Shown here: piece by piece, positions 32,357 to 43,636 of the stretch
Position numbering within the stretch: position 1 is the stretch's first letter
Layout of the letters: each line of letters opens with the position of its first letter
Assembly: GCA_030522415.1 (NCBI GenBank)
Contig: CM060104.1
Span: 26,384,325 to 26,448,324 of the forward strand
Source: Channallabes apus
Taxonomy: Eukaryota > Chordata > Actinopteri > Siluriformes > Clariidae
DNA: 64,000 nt
Direction: 5' to 3'
Notes under the pieces: generated by a model
Told to the model about the DNA's origin: nothing
Databases searched by the model: none
Seen by the model: the letters and a program-made list of their open reading frames with translations, nothing else
Made by a program: the position numbers and the translations under genes

Positions 32357-34820
32357 CACTAGAAGCGACGAGCACGGTCATTTTGACCGCAAGGGGCAAA
32401 CAAAAAACAAAAAAAAAACTTCACACTCAATCAAAATCCAGGACCTTCCTTTCATGACTTTTCCTAGACCTGTGAGCTTAATCACCCTGCATGCTTAAAT
32501 TTTCTAAATCGCACCAGTAAAAGCCAGTATAAAGCTATTTTGCCCTTATTTACGTGAAATTCCTGACAGCTGTGAGGCGGCGTAACGTTTCCTGCCTTTT
32601 CCAACCTGCGATTCTCATTACCCTCAGCAGATGGCGCAAGGGATCGAGCAGCGATTTATTTATATATATATATAAATAAATATCGACAATTCACCATTCA
32701 TTCCCGCATTGATAATCAGCGATATTTTATAAGGAGATTTAGGGATTTAGCTTTAGTTCATTTTATAACGTTTTAAGAAAATTCATTAGTTCGTTCAGTC
32801 AATTTGAAGTCTATATATATACAGTATATATACACAATTCGCCATTCATTCCCGCATTGATAATCAGCAATATTTTATAAGGAGATTTAGGGATTTAGCT
32901 CTAGTTAATTTTATAACGTTTTAAGTAAATTCATTAGTTCGTTCAGTCTGAACATCCCGGAATGTTTTTTTTTTGTGTGACAGTGCCTGAGGATATAAAG
33001 CTTTATTATTGTGTTTGAATAAATCAGATCTACCACAAACTGAACAACTTCACTTTTCCGGTATGGTAACATAAGCACCTCAGATACCTGTCGCTGCTGC
33101 TGTGGAAATATTACGCTACTGATATTAAATATAGAATATATATTGAAACAAAAACTAATACCATTATAAGATATATAACGTTATATAATATATATATATA
33201 TAAAACGTTTATAACTTATCGAAAATGATTCGATTGATTTACAAGATGTATGCTATATAATACTAAGGGTTTCCGGGGGTATGTGTTTCGCCTACCATGT
33301 GGGAGACCCGGGTTCGATTCCGAGCCGGTGACCAACAACAATAATGCTAATTGGGTTTCTAAATGTGCTGTGTCCTATTTATATGATGTCCTCGATAATG
33401 ATTATAATAAATATATAAATAATACAGTAAACAATAAACACTGCCTTTTGCAAAGTGAAAGTGAGTTTCGATGATCAAAAGGCTGATAAACGCGCGCAGA
33501 TATGAGCAGGTTTATCGATAAAACTGCAGACATACTCCCCCATATATGCTTCTGTGAAATATCGACAATTCGCCATTCATTCCCGCATTTATAATCAGCG
33601 ACATTTTTTTAAGGAGATTTAGGGATTTTTCTCTACTTTATTTTATATAATTTTGAGAAAATTCATTAGTTCGTTCATTCTATTTGAAGCTCCTGAACGT
33701 CTCGGATGTTTTTTTCAAGTGAAAGTGAGTGCCGATGGAGCAGGAGCAGCGATTTAGTTCTGAACACGTTTCCGTGAAATTATCACTAAAACAATATTAA
33801 ATTTGAATAAATCAGATAGCATAGTTTATTATCAGTCTATAATAAACAATGCTATGTCATAACTGAACCAAACACCACGATTATGCCTCGTTTCGTTCAG
33901 TGTTGCTAGACAACGGATCACGTGCCTAATCGGCGGGAACGTGGTTCACTTTTTCGTTCACCTCTGAGAAAAAAAAAGCTGTATTTTGTTTACTTACATT
34001 TTACATTTTTATAACAGTACAAGAAGTACGTGCACTCACGCACACACACGCGCACACACCTCCACTTTTTTTCAGTTACAACAAGCACAGTGATGAGTCC
34101 ATGTCCGCTGAATTCGACAGACTAAATACAAATTACCGTTGTCTGATAGACCACTATACGTAAAGCCTATAGTAAATGCCTAAGTAAATATAGTGAATAT
34201 AGTCTAATTTACCTCGTGTTTTCTACTATAAGATTATCATAAACCAAATTTAAGCTAAGCGTTACATTTTTAAGTTCTTGTCCTGTTGGCAGGAATCCAC
34301 TATAGTAAAAGCCTATAGTAAATTGGACAATATACATCTACTTAGAGCTGTTCATTTACGAAAAAAAACTACATCTAAATATCTGCTTTAACTTACTTTA
34401 ACTTTTTTTTTTTTATTCATGAGACAACCTTTCAGTTTTGTAAATATTCTAGTTACAGTGTGACAAGTCTTACTTTAGGGTAAACGTTTTTAAGTATTAG
34501 ACCATCCAGCTAAGATACATGTTATGTCGTTGATTGATAAAATCTGGATTAAGGATGTTTTATTTTGTTTTATTTATGTTTCACTGTTTATGACATAGTG
34601 ACACTAAACAGCTGAACAACTTCCCTTTTTTGAGAATTGTTTTTCAACGTTTTTGAGAATTAGAACATCCAGGTTAGTTTTTTTTTTTATTAATTATTAT
34701 TATTAAACTAATTATCACAACATAACTAACCCAACAACATCATTGATTCAGCTGAAACTAATTCTATACATGTAACAGAAAGTGTAGATGCAGATTCCAA
34801 ATGTATACATATGCATGTTA
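32357..34820. repeat. Left inverted arm of the composite
   Basis: Modules found in inverse order and orientation in the right arm: 32930-33075 (with 55830-56020), 33260-33530 (with 55370-55790), 33545-33965 (with 53185-53460), 34270-34370 (with 55070-55170), 34730-34815 (with 54695-54805). Blocks such as ATGATGTCCTCGATAATGAT and ACCTGTCGCTGCTGCTGTGG are unchanged between arms. No gene is seen; several TA-rich runs occur. Confidence 0.75.
33267..33333 (+). repeat. tRNA-like module (Gly/Asp-like), left arm
   Basis: Reads GGGGGTATGTGTTTCGCCTA, then CCATGTGGGAGACCCGGG and TTCGATTCC (B box). The 3' half fits a tRNA-Gly fold with ACC in the anticodon position. The 5' half is poor, so it is a tRNA-derived module and not a working gene. 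A shortened inverse copy is at 55711-55765. Confidence 0.5.
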
Positions 34821-35190
34821 TTTACAGGTATATATATAATACTTTTAAAATTAAATCGCCTTATTGAATAAAAGTAGTTTCTGGTAAATCAACTGCATTT
34901 ATAGTTTATTTACAGTAATTCATAAAAATTGAATATACATTGTACAGTACAAGGTAAACACGAGAAAGATTACAAAATGAAAAAAAAAGTGTCTACTGTA
35001 AAAACAGCTTCCATTTCAAGTGGAGAGATATTTGACCGACAGCCTAGAACAAAAGAACTGTAGGTGTGATCACAACCCCCTCCGATCGACTGTGCCATGA
35101 ATCACTGACCACCTCAGAAGTTCCCTTCAATGTATGCTGATGTTTTGCAAGTATTTTTATCACCATTCAAAGGCTTACAATTAATTTAAG
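34720..35190. repeat. Inner inverted repeat, left copy
   Basis: Returns in reverse complement at 41425-42225, on the far side of the transposase and LTR element: TGATCACAACCCCCTCCGA, GAGAGATATTTGACCGA, GATGCAGATTCCAAATGT. Confidence 0.75.
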
Positions 35191-35231
35191 GTTAAGATTT
35201 CTAGCAGAAGCCATAAGTTTTGTTCCCTGAA

Positions 35232-36352
35232 TTAACATTCCAAGCACAGCTTTGTTGTGTTCTTTGTGCATTTGCCACAGACAAGCTGCTTACAGGTCTG
35301 GCAGATATAAGAGGTTTTGTTCCCTGGACATCTGCCAATTTGACACTGCCTCCTTTTCGCAGGTGGAGAAGGAGTTTCAGCTAAAGGTCGCTTGTATGCC
35401 GTTGCCCCTTCTGCCCTTGCCGTTTTCTGGTGCGCACATTATTTACCAACTCCAGAATAAATCTCCTCCTGCTTATGGTCACATTTATGCACTGTTTATA
35501 TAGAATATGTGCATTAATTGCCGCCAGGTCTAGGAGGTTGTAAAACACAGCCACAGGCCAGCGCCGGGTGCCTCCCTTTACTGAATACAGCCGCGCCATT
35601 TGATCCATAACATCAACACCAACTTTAGTGCTGTTGTAATAGGAAATTGTTTCAGGCAGTTTCTTTTCGCCATTATCAGTTGAAACTGCCTGATGCATTG
35701 TGCTCAGAACGCATACATTCTTCTTTTGTTTTGCCTGGTAAATCGTGAGCGTGGCCTTTCCAGCCTTTAACAACCTGGTCGAATATCGTTCAGACTGTGC
35801 CTGTGTACAAGGGGGCATTTCTCGTCTAATTTTATTCAATGTGCCAACAATGGTGGTTTTATTCGCCAAAAGATTGTTTGCCAGTGCTAACAAAGTAAAG
35901 AAATTGTCTGTTGTTATATTTCTTCCTTTCCCCAGGAAAGGCTCCACAATGTGGATTACAACGGTGTCTGATAACCGCTGACCAGCCGCCCTACTGTCGT
36001 CTTTCCCTAGATAGGGAATTGCGTTCAACATGTATTTTGTTTCCACATCAGCGGCCACCCAGAATTTTATACCAAACTTGTCTGGTTTATTGGCCATGTA
36101 CTGCATGAAACGGCAGCGCGCTTTAGTAGGGAACAGTTGCTCATCTACTGTTATGTTCACACCGGTTGTGTAAGAGGCAATGCTGTTTTTCACAAATTTC
36201 TCGAATATCTCCGAGATCATGGCAAATTTATCATTCACAAGTCGGGCAGCCCTTGTGTTCTTGTCATCAAAGCGCAGATACTGTACAGTGGTTACAAAAT
36301 TGGAATGGCGATCTCGCCGCGTATACCGCCGTTTAAAGGCAACAGCGGCCAA
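35232..36352 (-). pseudogene. piggyBac-family transposase (catalytic core and Cys-rich tail)
   Basis: Cut-and-paste transposase acting at TTAA sites. The 323-codon frame 36352-35381 has all three catalytic Asp of the family in context: ITVDEQLFPTKARC, ITTDNFFTLLA and VGVDVMDQMARLYS. A +1 shift near 35390 moves the C-terminal Cys-rich domain (RRQCQIGRCPGN, ICQTCKQLVCGKC, CLEC, eight Cys) into another frame, ending at the TAA at 35232-35234. The acidic N-terminus is not found upstream of 36352. It may have been a separate exon or been lost. Probably inactive as it stands. Confidence 0.85.
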
Positions 36353-36599
36353 AATAAATCAGTTGCATTTCAAAGTCATTCGTAAAATGGCCGCCAGGTG
36401 GCGCAAAGTGACATTTTCATTCATTGCAGTAAATACAACAGTGATGGTAATTTCCACAACAAACATGAAAAATCTGAACCAGAGCTATTAATGTGTACTG
36501 TACAATAATGAGTAAAAAAAATTATAGTAGATTTATTAACTGAAATAAATGACCATATTTTTCAAGAGAATTTTCAAGCCCCACTCATCAAACAAAATT

Positions 36600-36934
36600 A
36601 TAACGAAATCGGCCAAGTTTACTATTTATTTAAATATAAATTTCTAAACCAATAAGATCAAATAACACCAAGTTATTATTATAACAGGCTTACTTCGTCA
36701 CTTGTCAAAGAAGTACACTTGCTTTCAAAGAAGTCGAGTGGCTTATTAAGGTCTCTGGTGTGTATTGTCTCTAAGTAGCTGCTTGGTGTAGCAGTTAGAA
36801 CACTCGGCCAGTGATCTACAAAGCGCTGGTTCAAATCCTGATTTATGTTTTAAAATTGTTTTATTTTAAAACTAAATAAAATTTTTAAGTGCGCTTAAGG
36901 TAGAGTCTTATAAAGGCTATGTAGACTTATATAG
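36600..36934. repeat. Arm module C with tRNA-like sequence, copy 1
   Basis: Repeats in direct orientation at 39585-39850 and in reverse at 54028-54350. The tRNA-like part is 36780-36842 (TGGTGTAGCAGTTAGAACAC as A-box region, GCTGGTTCAAATCC as B box). Confidence 0.75.
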
Positions 36935-38905
36935 TGTAGCGTTTTTTCGACGCTAGCAGGGATCTTGGAGGACGAGTGAGCTTACTTGCTCCCCAATGCA
37001 AATGGCTGGGGAGTAGTTTATTAACTCTCAGCACAAGCACACATACACAGGTCAAGCACACACACATAACACGCACCCAACTTGGCCGAAGCCACTAACA
37101 CAAACACCCTTCTCTCTCATGGTAGAGACAGAGAAAACCCCCGCAAAGCATGACGGTCTTCAGCCGCCGGCCCGCCCACGCCACACTGCCCCCACCCGAG
37201 CTGTGACCGTCCCCGGTCACCATGACTCTCAGTCTTGCAGGCGTGAAGGCGGTCGGCGTGGTTCTTTTGTGGAGAAGCACATTGTCCCGGAGGCGGTTCG
37301 GCCTCCGCAGAGTTCGATGTCTCGCCGGCGTGCGGCTGGTAAGGCGCAAGACGGTCTCGGTGGAGCAACACTCGCGCCCGCCCCGCCAACCGCACCCGGT
37401 AAATGAACTCGGCGAGCTGAGCGATTACCGTACAAGGGCCCACCCAGTGAGACATGAGCTTGGGTGAACGCCCTCTCTTCCTTCCGGAACACACCCACAC
37501 CTGCTCACCAGCAGCAAAGCCTCGCTCCTGGCTGTGAGTGTCCACGCCCACACGCTCCACAGGTGCCCCCACCCGCAAGTCCTGCAGCGGTGCCCGCGAG
37601 CGCTGGGTGGGGCCCTTCTTTACCAGCGGCGGCGCAGGTGAAATGACTGCGGGCGATGCTCTCGGCGAGGGAGTAACTCGGCACACGCGCTCTTTCCTTC
37701 GACGCGCTTTGCTGCCCGGAGGTTCACCTGGCACGACCACCGGCGCTCGTCCGACGGCTGCTGGGGTACGCTGTCCCTCAGTCCCAGGAAAAACCCCAGA
37801 GACTTTTCCGCTGTCTAGCCGTGACGGGTAGCCCTGTCCCCGGCTAGATTCACCTACCGAGTGCCCCCGAGCTGCGGGCGATCGCTCGGCCCTTTTGCCG
37901 TGATGCACCGCAGTTATGGGTTCAGCGCGCTGTGCTGCGCGTAGCGCCTCGGTGAGGGAAGTTGGTGCTGCCAACCTGGTGTGCTCACGGAGCCGCGGCG
38001 GTCGGAGTCCTCGAAGAAAAGCGTGATAAGCTAACTCTTCCTGCTTCTTGGGCTCGCATTTTGGATAGCCCCGGCGCGCCAGGCCTCTTAAGTCCATGGC
38101 GAACGCGCCCAGTGGCTCAGATGCGCGCCGCTCGCGGACCTCCAGCTCCTCGCACGCTGCTTCTTGACGGTCACCGGTGCCGAACCAGAGGTGAAGCGAC
38201 TCGCGAAGCTTTGCCCAGTCCTTCCGATCATCGGCCCGGAGGTCTTCCAATGCCCGGAGCGCGTCGCCCTTCAGCAAGAGTGCAACCCTTACGGCCGTTT
38301 CCGCCGGAGACCAGCATGCGAAGTCGGCGGCTAGCTCCACTTGGGCGAAGAACGCGTAGGGCTCGACGGCGCCGTTGTAGAAGGGAAGGCGCAGCTGCAG
38401 CGCACATCGCCGGCACGGAGCTGTAGCTTGCTCCGACACTTGCGCAGCGTCACCGTTGGGCTCCGTTCCGAGATCCAGTGCCGGGATCCTCATCTCACCG
38501 CTCCATTTCTGTCGTGCCGTTTTGCTGGCACTTGCTCCATCCGGGAGATGCTTCTTCCGGAGTCGTGCTGCAACTCGGCGGCCCTCCTGAATCTTTCGCA
38601 GGTCCTGAATCTTTCGCTCGAACTCTAAATTCTCCATCCCACTTCTGACACCAATGTAGCGTTTTTTCGACGCTAGCAGGGATCTTGGAGGACGAGTGAG
38701 CTTACTTGCTCCCCAATGCAAATGGCTGGGGAGTAGTTTATTAACTCTCAGCACAAGCACACATACACAGGTCAAGCACACACACATAACACGCACCCAA
38801 CTTGGCCGAAGCCACTAACACAAACACCCTTCTCTCTCATGGTAGAGACAGAGAAAACCCCCGCAAAGCATGACGGCCTTCAGCCGCCGGCCCGCCCACG
38901 CCACA
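36935..38905 (-). mobile_element. Non-autonomous Ty3/gypsy-like LTR element, copy 2
   Basis: 251-bp LTRs at 36935-37185 and 38655-38905, nearly identical. The 4-bp target duplication ATAG lies at 36931-36934 and 38906-38909. The unoccupied counterpart of the site is in the right arm at 54024-54027. Minus-strand layout: 5' LTR, primer-binding site TTGGTGTCAGAAGTGGGA, one long ORF, purine tract, 3' LTR. No protease, polymerase or integrase core. Confidence 0.95.
37117..38637 (-). CDS. Gag fused to an integrase C-terminal tail
   Basis: 506-codon frame. I chose the ATG at 38637 because it directly follows the primer-binding site; an upstream in-frame ATG lies in the LTR. Residues 1-30 look like a coiled coil (EFERKIQDLRKIQEGRR). 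About 85-240 is a Ty3/gypsy-type Gag (FYNGAVEPYAFFAQ, LHLWFG, FAMDLRGLARRGYP). About 370-436 is the SH3-like tail of a gypsy integrase (GEQVWVCSGRKRGRSPKL, HWVGPCTV, LHRDRLAPYQPH). No CCHC knuckle. The frame then runs into the 3' LTR. The fusion is what remains after deletion of nearly all of pol, yet the frame is open, so the product may still form particles. Confidence 0.82.
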   Translation of the reverse strand: MENLEFERKIQDLRKIQEGRRVAARLRKKHLPDGASASKTARQKWSGEMRIPALDLGTEPNGDAAQVSEQATAPCRRCALQLRLPFYNGAVEPYAFFAQVELAADFACWSPAETAVRVALLLKGDALRALEDLRADDRKDWAKLRESLHLWFGTGDRQEAACEELEVRERRASEPLGAFAMDLRGLARRGYPKCEPKKQEELAYHAFLRGLRPPRLREHTRLAAPTSLTEALRAAQRAEPITAVHHGKRAERSPAARGHSVGESSRGQGYPSRLDSGKVSGVFPGTEGQRTPAAVGRAPVVVPGEPPGSKARRRKERVCRVTPSPRASPAVISPAPPLVKKGPTQRSRAPLQDLRVGAPVERVGVDTHSQERGFAAGEQVWVCSGRKRGRSPKLMSHWVGPCTVIAQLAEFIYRVRLAGRARVLLHRDRLAPYQPHAGETSNSAEAEPPPGQCASPQKNHADRLHACKTESHGDRGRSQLGWGQCGVGGPAAEDRHALRGFSLSLP

Positions 38906-39228
38906 ATAGTTTTGTTATATATTTTTTGCACATTAATCTGAGTCCTCATCTGTTAGATCTGTTTAGTTTTTTTTTTCCTGCCGGGAAGAATGCGCGGTTC
39001 CATCCTTTTCCCGCCTATTCAGGGAGCCTACGGAGTGAGCGATTAACCATAGTCGAATCGATTGGTGTGCGTCCAACTCACGTTACTCGTGTGCTATTCA
39101 TGCCGGCTGGTGATAATTAACGTTAATATGATCTCGGGCTTGCTCACGATGCTCAACATCTATAAAAATAGCAAAGTATTGTGTATAGAGTGATAAAAAA
39201 AAACTATCTAACGCATGTTAGAAAACAT
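38906..39228. repeat. Arm module B, left copy
   Basis: Inverse of 53705-54022 over its whole length, including GAGTCCTCATCTGTTAGATC, GGAGCCTACGGAGTGAGCG and CTAACGCATGTTAGAAAACA. Confidence 0.88.
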
Positions 39229-39584
39229 CATTTCCTGCATTTTTTGATGATTTGATTGATGTTTTAAATTTTTTTATTTTAATTATAGCAAAATTAAAAT
39301 AAAAAAAATTGTTGTATTTTGATTTTGCTTCAGCATACTATAGAAAAAACAGCAAACTCGCACGCAACCAGTTTGTATTCTTTAAATTTAGGGGAGTGAC
39401 GGCTCGGTCTGCTGCTGCTGTGTGTGTGTGTGTGTCATTATACTGATGAAAAGTGGTGGCCATCTGCAGTACCGGCAGTTTTGATTTACGACAGCTGTTT
39501 ACGGCAGTGTAGTCCAGTGCGGGAGATGCATTGTGGGTAATGAGGTCCGGTGTTACATCTGTTACATTTTTGATAACAATAGTT

Positions 39585-39850
39585 TTTTTACAAACATTTC
39601 TAAACTAATAAGATCAAATGACACCAAGTTTAAAACAGATAAAATACACGTGCAAATAGTATAATTGTATAACAGGCTTACTTCGTTACTTATTTAACGC
39701 TTGCTTTCAAAGAAGGCGAGTGGCTTATTAACGTCACGGAGGTGTGTTGTCTCTTAGTGCCTGGTTGGTGTAACGGTTAGAGCGCTCGGTCAGGTTGTTA
39801 CAAAGCGTCGGCTCGAATCTTGGTTGATGCTGTTTTAAAAAATTGTTCTG
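39585..39850. repeat. Arm module C with tRNA-like sequence, copy 2
   Basis: Direct, diverged copy of 36600-36880. The tRNA-like part (39757-39828) is better kept here: TGGTTGGTGTAACGGTTAGA, GCGCTCGGTCAGG, GGCTCGAATCTT. Confidence 0.7.
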
Positions 39851-41239
39851 TTTTAATTTTACTCAGCAAACAAACAGTAAACAAAAAATGTATTATTCAC
39901 AGCACGATATACAACCGTAATGAGTCCCGTAACCGGCTTATACAGCTGGCATGTGACCAACGTATTTAACCGTGATGAGTCCATAAAATCAGTAGCAGCT
40001 AATAATTACTAATTACTTTAGTTAATGCTGCTACTGATTTTATTCCAGCTTACCTGTTCAGGTTGATTGCGATTCTTTTTAAAATATTGTCTCAGTTTTA
40101 TATGTTGTTCGTCTTGATGTTTGTCTTCTTTTCACTTGGCAACACTCAAATGCAAATTATTCACCGTGAATCAGCTGTTCTCACCTATCCATTCAGAGAA
40201 ACTGAATGAGCTGAAATGAGCCTTTGTTTCACGACCGCGACACCCCTCTCTCTCACGCACATACAGTACAGAGTAGACCAAATCATTACAGTACATACTT
40301 TATCCAACGAACATGAAAAATATCGACATAATGATGAGTTAAGAAGCATTGCTTAATTTTCGTTTAGACAGACTGTTTGTATCTGATTATTGGTATTATT
40401 AAAGAACAGCAGCACAAACAACAACACAAGGGCTTGTACAGCAAGACACATTTTTTATTATTTTGCAAAGAGTTAAATTTGTAACAGTAAAATGCATCCG
40501 AATTTAAATATATAAATTACTAGAAACAAATTGAGCACACTATCAGAATAAAAAATAGAACAAATCAAACGTTTTTTACACATACACAAGGAGGATAATG
40601 ATACCGAGTTTATATTAAAATATCAAATATTGTAATATTGTTTTTGTGTTATTATAAATAATGAAATGCAGTAGGCTGTTATGGTCATCATCAAAAGAAA
40701 ATATATTAAGTAACAGATAATATTAGGTTTATATTTCAAATTAGATAAAATGCTGATTTTCCAGCAGTAAAATTATTGTATCTCTACAGTTTACAAAACC
40801 TCCGCTGCGTGTATTCATTCACAGTCTCCAGAGCACGCACAGAGAAATAGGAGACTGTGGTTTAGGAGTGGATTGGAGAGAAGAGAGCTGTTCAGTTACT
40901 ATAAAAAAAAATCTAAAAAAAAATATATAAAAACATAATATGATCTTTTTGAGTTATGAGGTTTTTTTATTATACATAAGACAACCTTTCAGTTTTGTAA
41001 ATATTCTAGTTATAGTGTGTTAAGTTTTTCTTTAGGTTAAACGGTTTTGAGAATTAGACCATCCAGCTAAGATCAATATTATGTCGTTGATTGATAAAAT
41101 CTGGATTAAGGATATTTTATTTTGTTTTATTTATTTAATTTGTATTTTTCATCTTCCCCCTGAGGGATTGCCACCTTATTGTGGTCAGGGGATTTGCGTG
41201 CCTCAGTGCTTGGATGTTTACCGAGGGCTCAAGGGAGGT

Positions 41240-41271
<32 letters not shown>

Positions 41272-41424
41272 CTGTGTGTGTGTGCGCGTGCGTTGTAGCC
41301 TCTCCTTTTTTTCAGCGGATTTTTCCGCTACCGCAGATCAGTTTATCAACTTGTAATATATAAATTTTAGGAATATATTAACATGTGGAGACATCATTAT
41401 ATGTTGAATGGAACTTGTAAGCCT
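39851..41424. other. No gene; AT-rich, part of the composite
   Basis: 41060-41135 is a direct repeat of 34500-34570 (CGTTGATTGATAAAATCTGG). A TG/CG microsatellite spans 41240-41290. The block at 41158-41235 (CACCTTATTGTGGTCAGGGG) looks like the start of a fish LINE 5' UTR, but this is weak. Confidence 0.45.
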
Positions 41425-42225
41425 TTGAATGGTGTTAAAAATACTTGCAAAACAAGTATTGCAGCCATACATTGGAGGGAACTTCTGAGGTGGTCAGTGA
41501 TTGATGGCACGGTCGGTCGGAGGGGGTTGTGATCACACCTATAGATCTTTTGTTCTAGGCTATCGGTCAAATATCTCTCCACTTGGAAGCAAAAACATGC
41601 AAGGGATTTCAGCATCTCGACGCACATACTAAGCTGTTTATAAAGTAGACACTGTTTGTTATTTCATTTTGTAATCTTTCCCGTGTTTACCGTGTACTGT
41701 ACAATGTATATTCATTTTTTAATGAATTACTGTAAATAAACTACACATTCCGTTGATTTACCAGAAATGACTTTTCTGTTTTTTGTGTGTGCTAAACTAA
41801 ACTTCAGGGTCAAAATAATAGCGATTTTATTTGAAAAGTATTATATATTTACAATGCTGATAAGTTCAAGCTTAGATTCATATATAAACTGCTTCAAAGT
41901 CTTTCCACCCCGTGACCGCTGAAATCCGACAGACGCAGGGCTCAAGGGAGGTGTGTCTGTGTGTGTGTCTACCGCAGATCAGTTTATCAACTTGTAATAT
42001 ATACATTTTAGGAATATATTAACATGTGCAGACATTTAAGGGTGCGCTGCCCTCTCTTGCCCCTGCGTAGAGCCTACACACACACACACACACACACATC
42101 TATCTATCTATCTATTATATAAATACACATTTGGAATCTGCATCTACATTTTCTGTTACAAGTATAGAATTAGGTTCAGCTGAGACTCATGATCAATGGT
42201 GTTAGGGTACTTATGTAGTGATAAT
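41425..42225. repeat. Inner inverted repeat, right copy
   Basis: Reverse complement of 34720-35190 with insertions. Contains a (CA)n(TCTA)n run at 42071-42113. Confidence 0.72.
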
Positions 42226-42576
42226 TAGTTTCAGCCAGATCATTAAACTAACAATGGACTATGACACTCTTGATAGGGGATATGAAGGTGTTATTCATTT
42301 ATTTATTCTCTACAAGAGTGCGAACTACAATACAGACCAAACTATAACTCTCTCTTACTACTATAAAAATCCTAAATATAAACAAACAAAATACAGCTTT
42401 TTTTCCTCAGAGGTAAACGGAAAAGTGAAGTTGTTCAGCTGTTTACTGTCACTGCAGCTTCTTCAAAGTCTTCCCACTCCGTGACCACTGAAATCCGACA
42501 CGACACCACGTTAGGCTGCGTCTTGACTCATTTGTATACCGACGGTGATTGGATGTTTCCCGAGGGCTCAGGGGTA

Positions 42577-43636
42577 CGGAGCCCCCCAGGGGTCATGAGG
42601 GAAAAATATCAACAAACAGAGCACGCGGATTAATACATCATGCGCTCGGATTAATAAATCATGCCCTCAGAATAATAAACCGAGTGCACGGAATAAAATA
42701 TCCGTGCGTGCGGATTAATAAACCTTGCGCGCGGAATAATACCACCGTCTGCTCCGATTAATAAACTTTGAGCACGGAATAATAAACCGAGCGCGCTGAT
42801 TGGTTTACACGTCTGGATTCGAAGTTATGACCTATCGGACATGAACGGAGAAGAAGAAGCTCATATCAGCTCAACGACTTTAAGGTATGTCACCAACTTT
42901 TAACTTAATATTTAAACATTTAACTTAATTTTAAAGGTTTGTGGATATGTTTGCATGTTCCACACTTTCATGGAACATTTTATGAGGCTTTCCTGTGCCC
43001 CATCTTTTGCTCCAGGCCACGGGCATAGAATAACGCAGCATGCAGGTTTTCATTGAAATTTAAATATAATGTAAGAACACACTGCTTCCCCCGAACACAC
43101 ACACACACACACACACACTATGATATTCTGCGATCTCATTTTCCATAAGGCTTTATTCTACTGGTTCCGGACCGCGCTGAAGTTGGTTTAAAGTTGGACC
43201 TTGGGTATTCGCGCGCCGGCTTCTAGATCCCGATTTGTGGTGGAGAATAAATATTACAATATGAATATTTATAATATGAATATTATTCGTATTCGGTCAG
43301 TAATTTGCAGACGGTCACTAACTCGCGCAGTGACGAGGTTCGGTCGCCGGACTCTGATAGCGAATGTCTACCACAAACCGGAGTATAGAAGCCGGAGCGC
43401 GAATATCCAACGTCTAACTTCATACCAACGTCACCGCGGGCTAGTCCGGTTTTGGTTATACTTCAACATTATGTATGCTGACTGTAACAGTACCCAGTTT
43501 GTCCTTGTGTTACTCGCAGAAAATGTCACGTCACATATGCGCATATATTTTACAGTCTGTTTAATACCCCAATCACACCTGTGCGGTTTTGCGTGGTGGC
43601 CGTAAATACGTTTCATGCATCATGTGATTACATTTC
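42577..43636. repeat. Left terminal inverted repeat of the two-gene transposon
   Basis: Reverse complement of 52083-53154 with few differences apart from the length of a CA run (about 43093-43119). It carries the subterminal repeats, a promoter-like region and the 44-nt exon 42841-42884. A 134-codon frame (43201-43605) exists in both repeat copies but begins with TTG and has no motif; I take it for intron sequence. Confidence 0.92.
42615..42790. repeat. Subterminal tandem repeats, left
   Basis: About eight degenerate units of 20-22 bp of the type GCRCGGATTAATAAACCNTG. Arrays like this near transposon ends commonly bind the transposase. They lie directly upstream of the shared exon, so they could also control its promoter. 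Confidence 0.75.

Noticed and set aside
36780..36842. Functional tRNA genes in the arms
   Set aside because: Boxes are present, but acceptor and D stems do not pair well by eye and the copies differ freely, so I class them as tRNA-derived modules.
43201..43605. 134-codon frame present in both inverted repeats (also 52518-52114)
   Set aside because: It begins with TTG, has no recognisable motif, contains internal inverted sequence, and lies in the predicted first intron of both genes. Being open in both copies is explained by the near-identity of the repeats.
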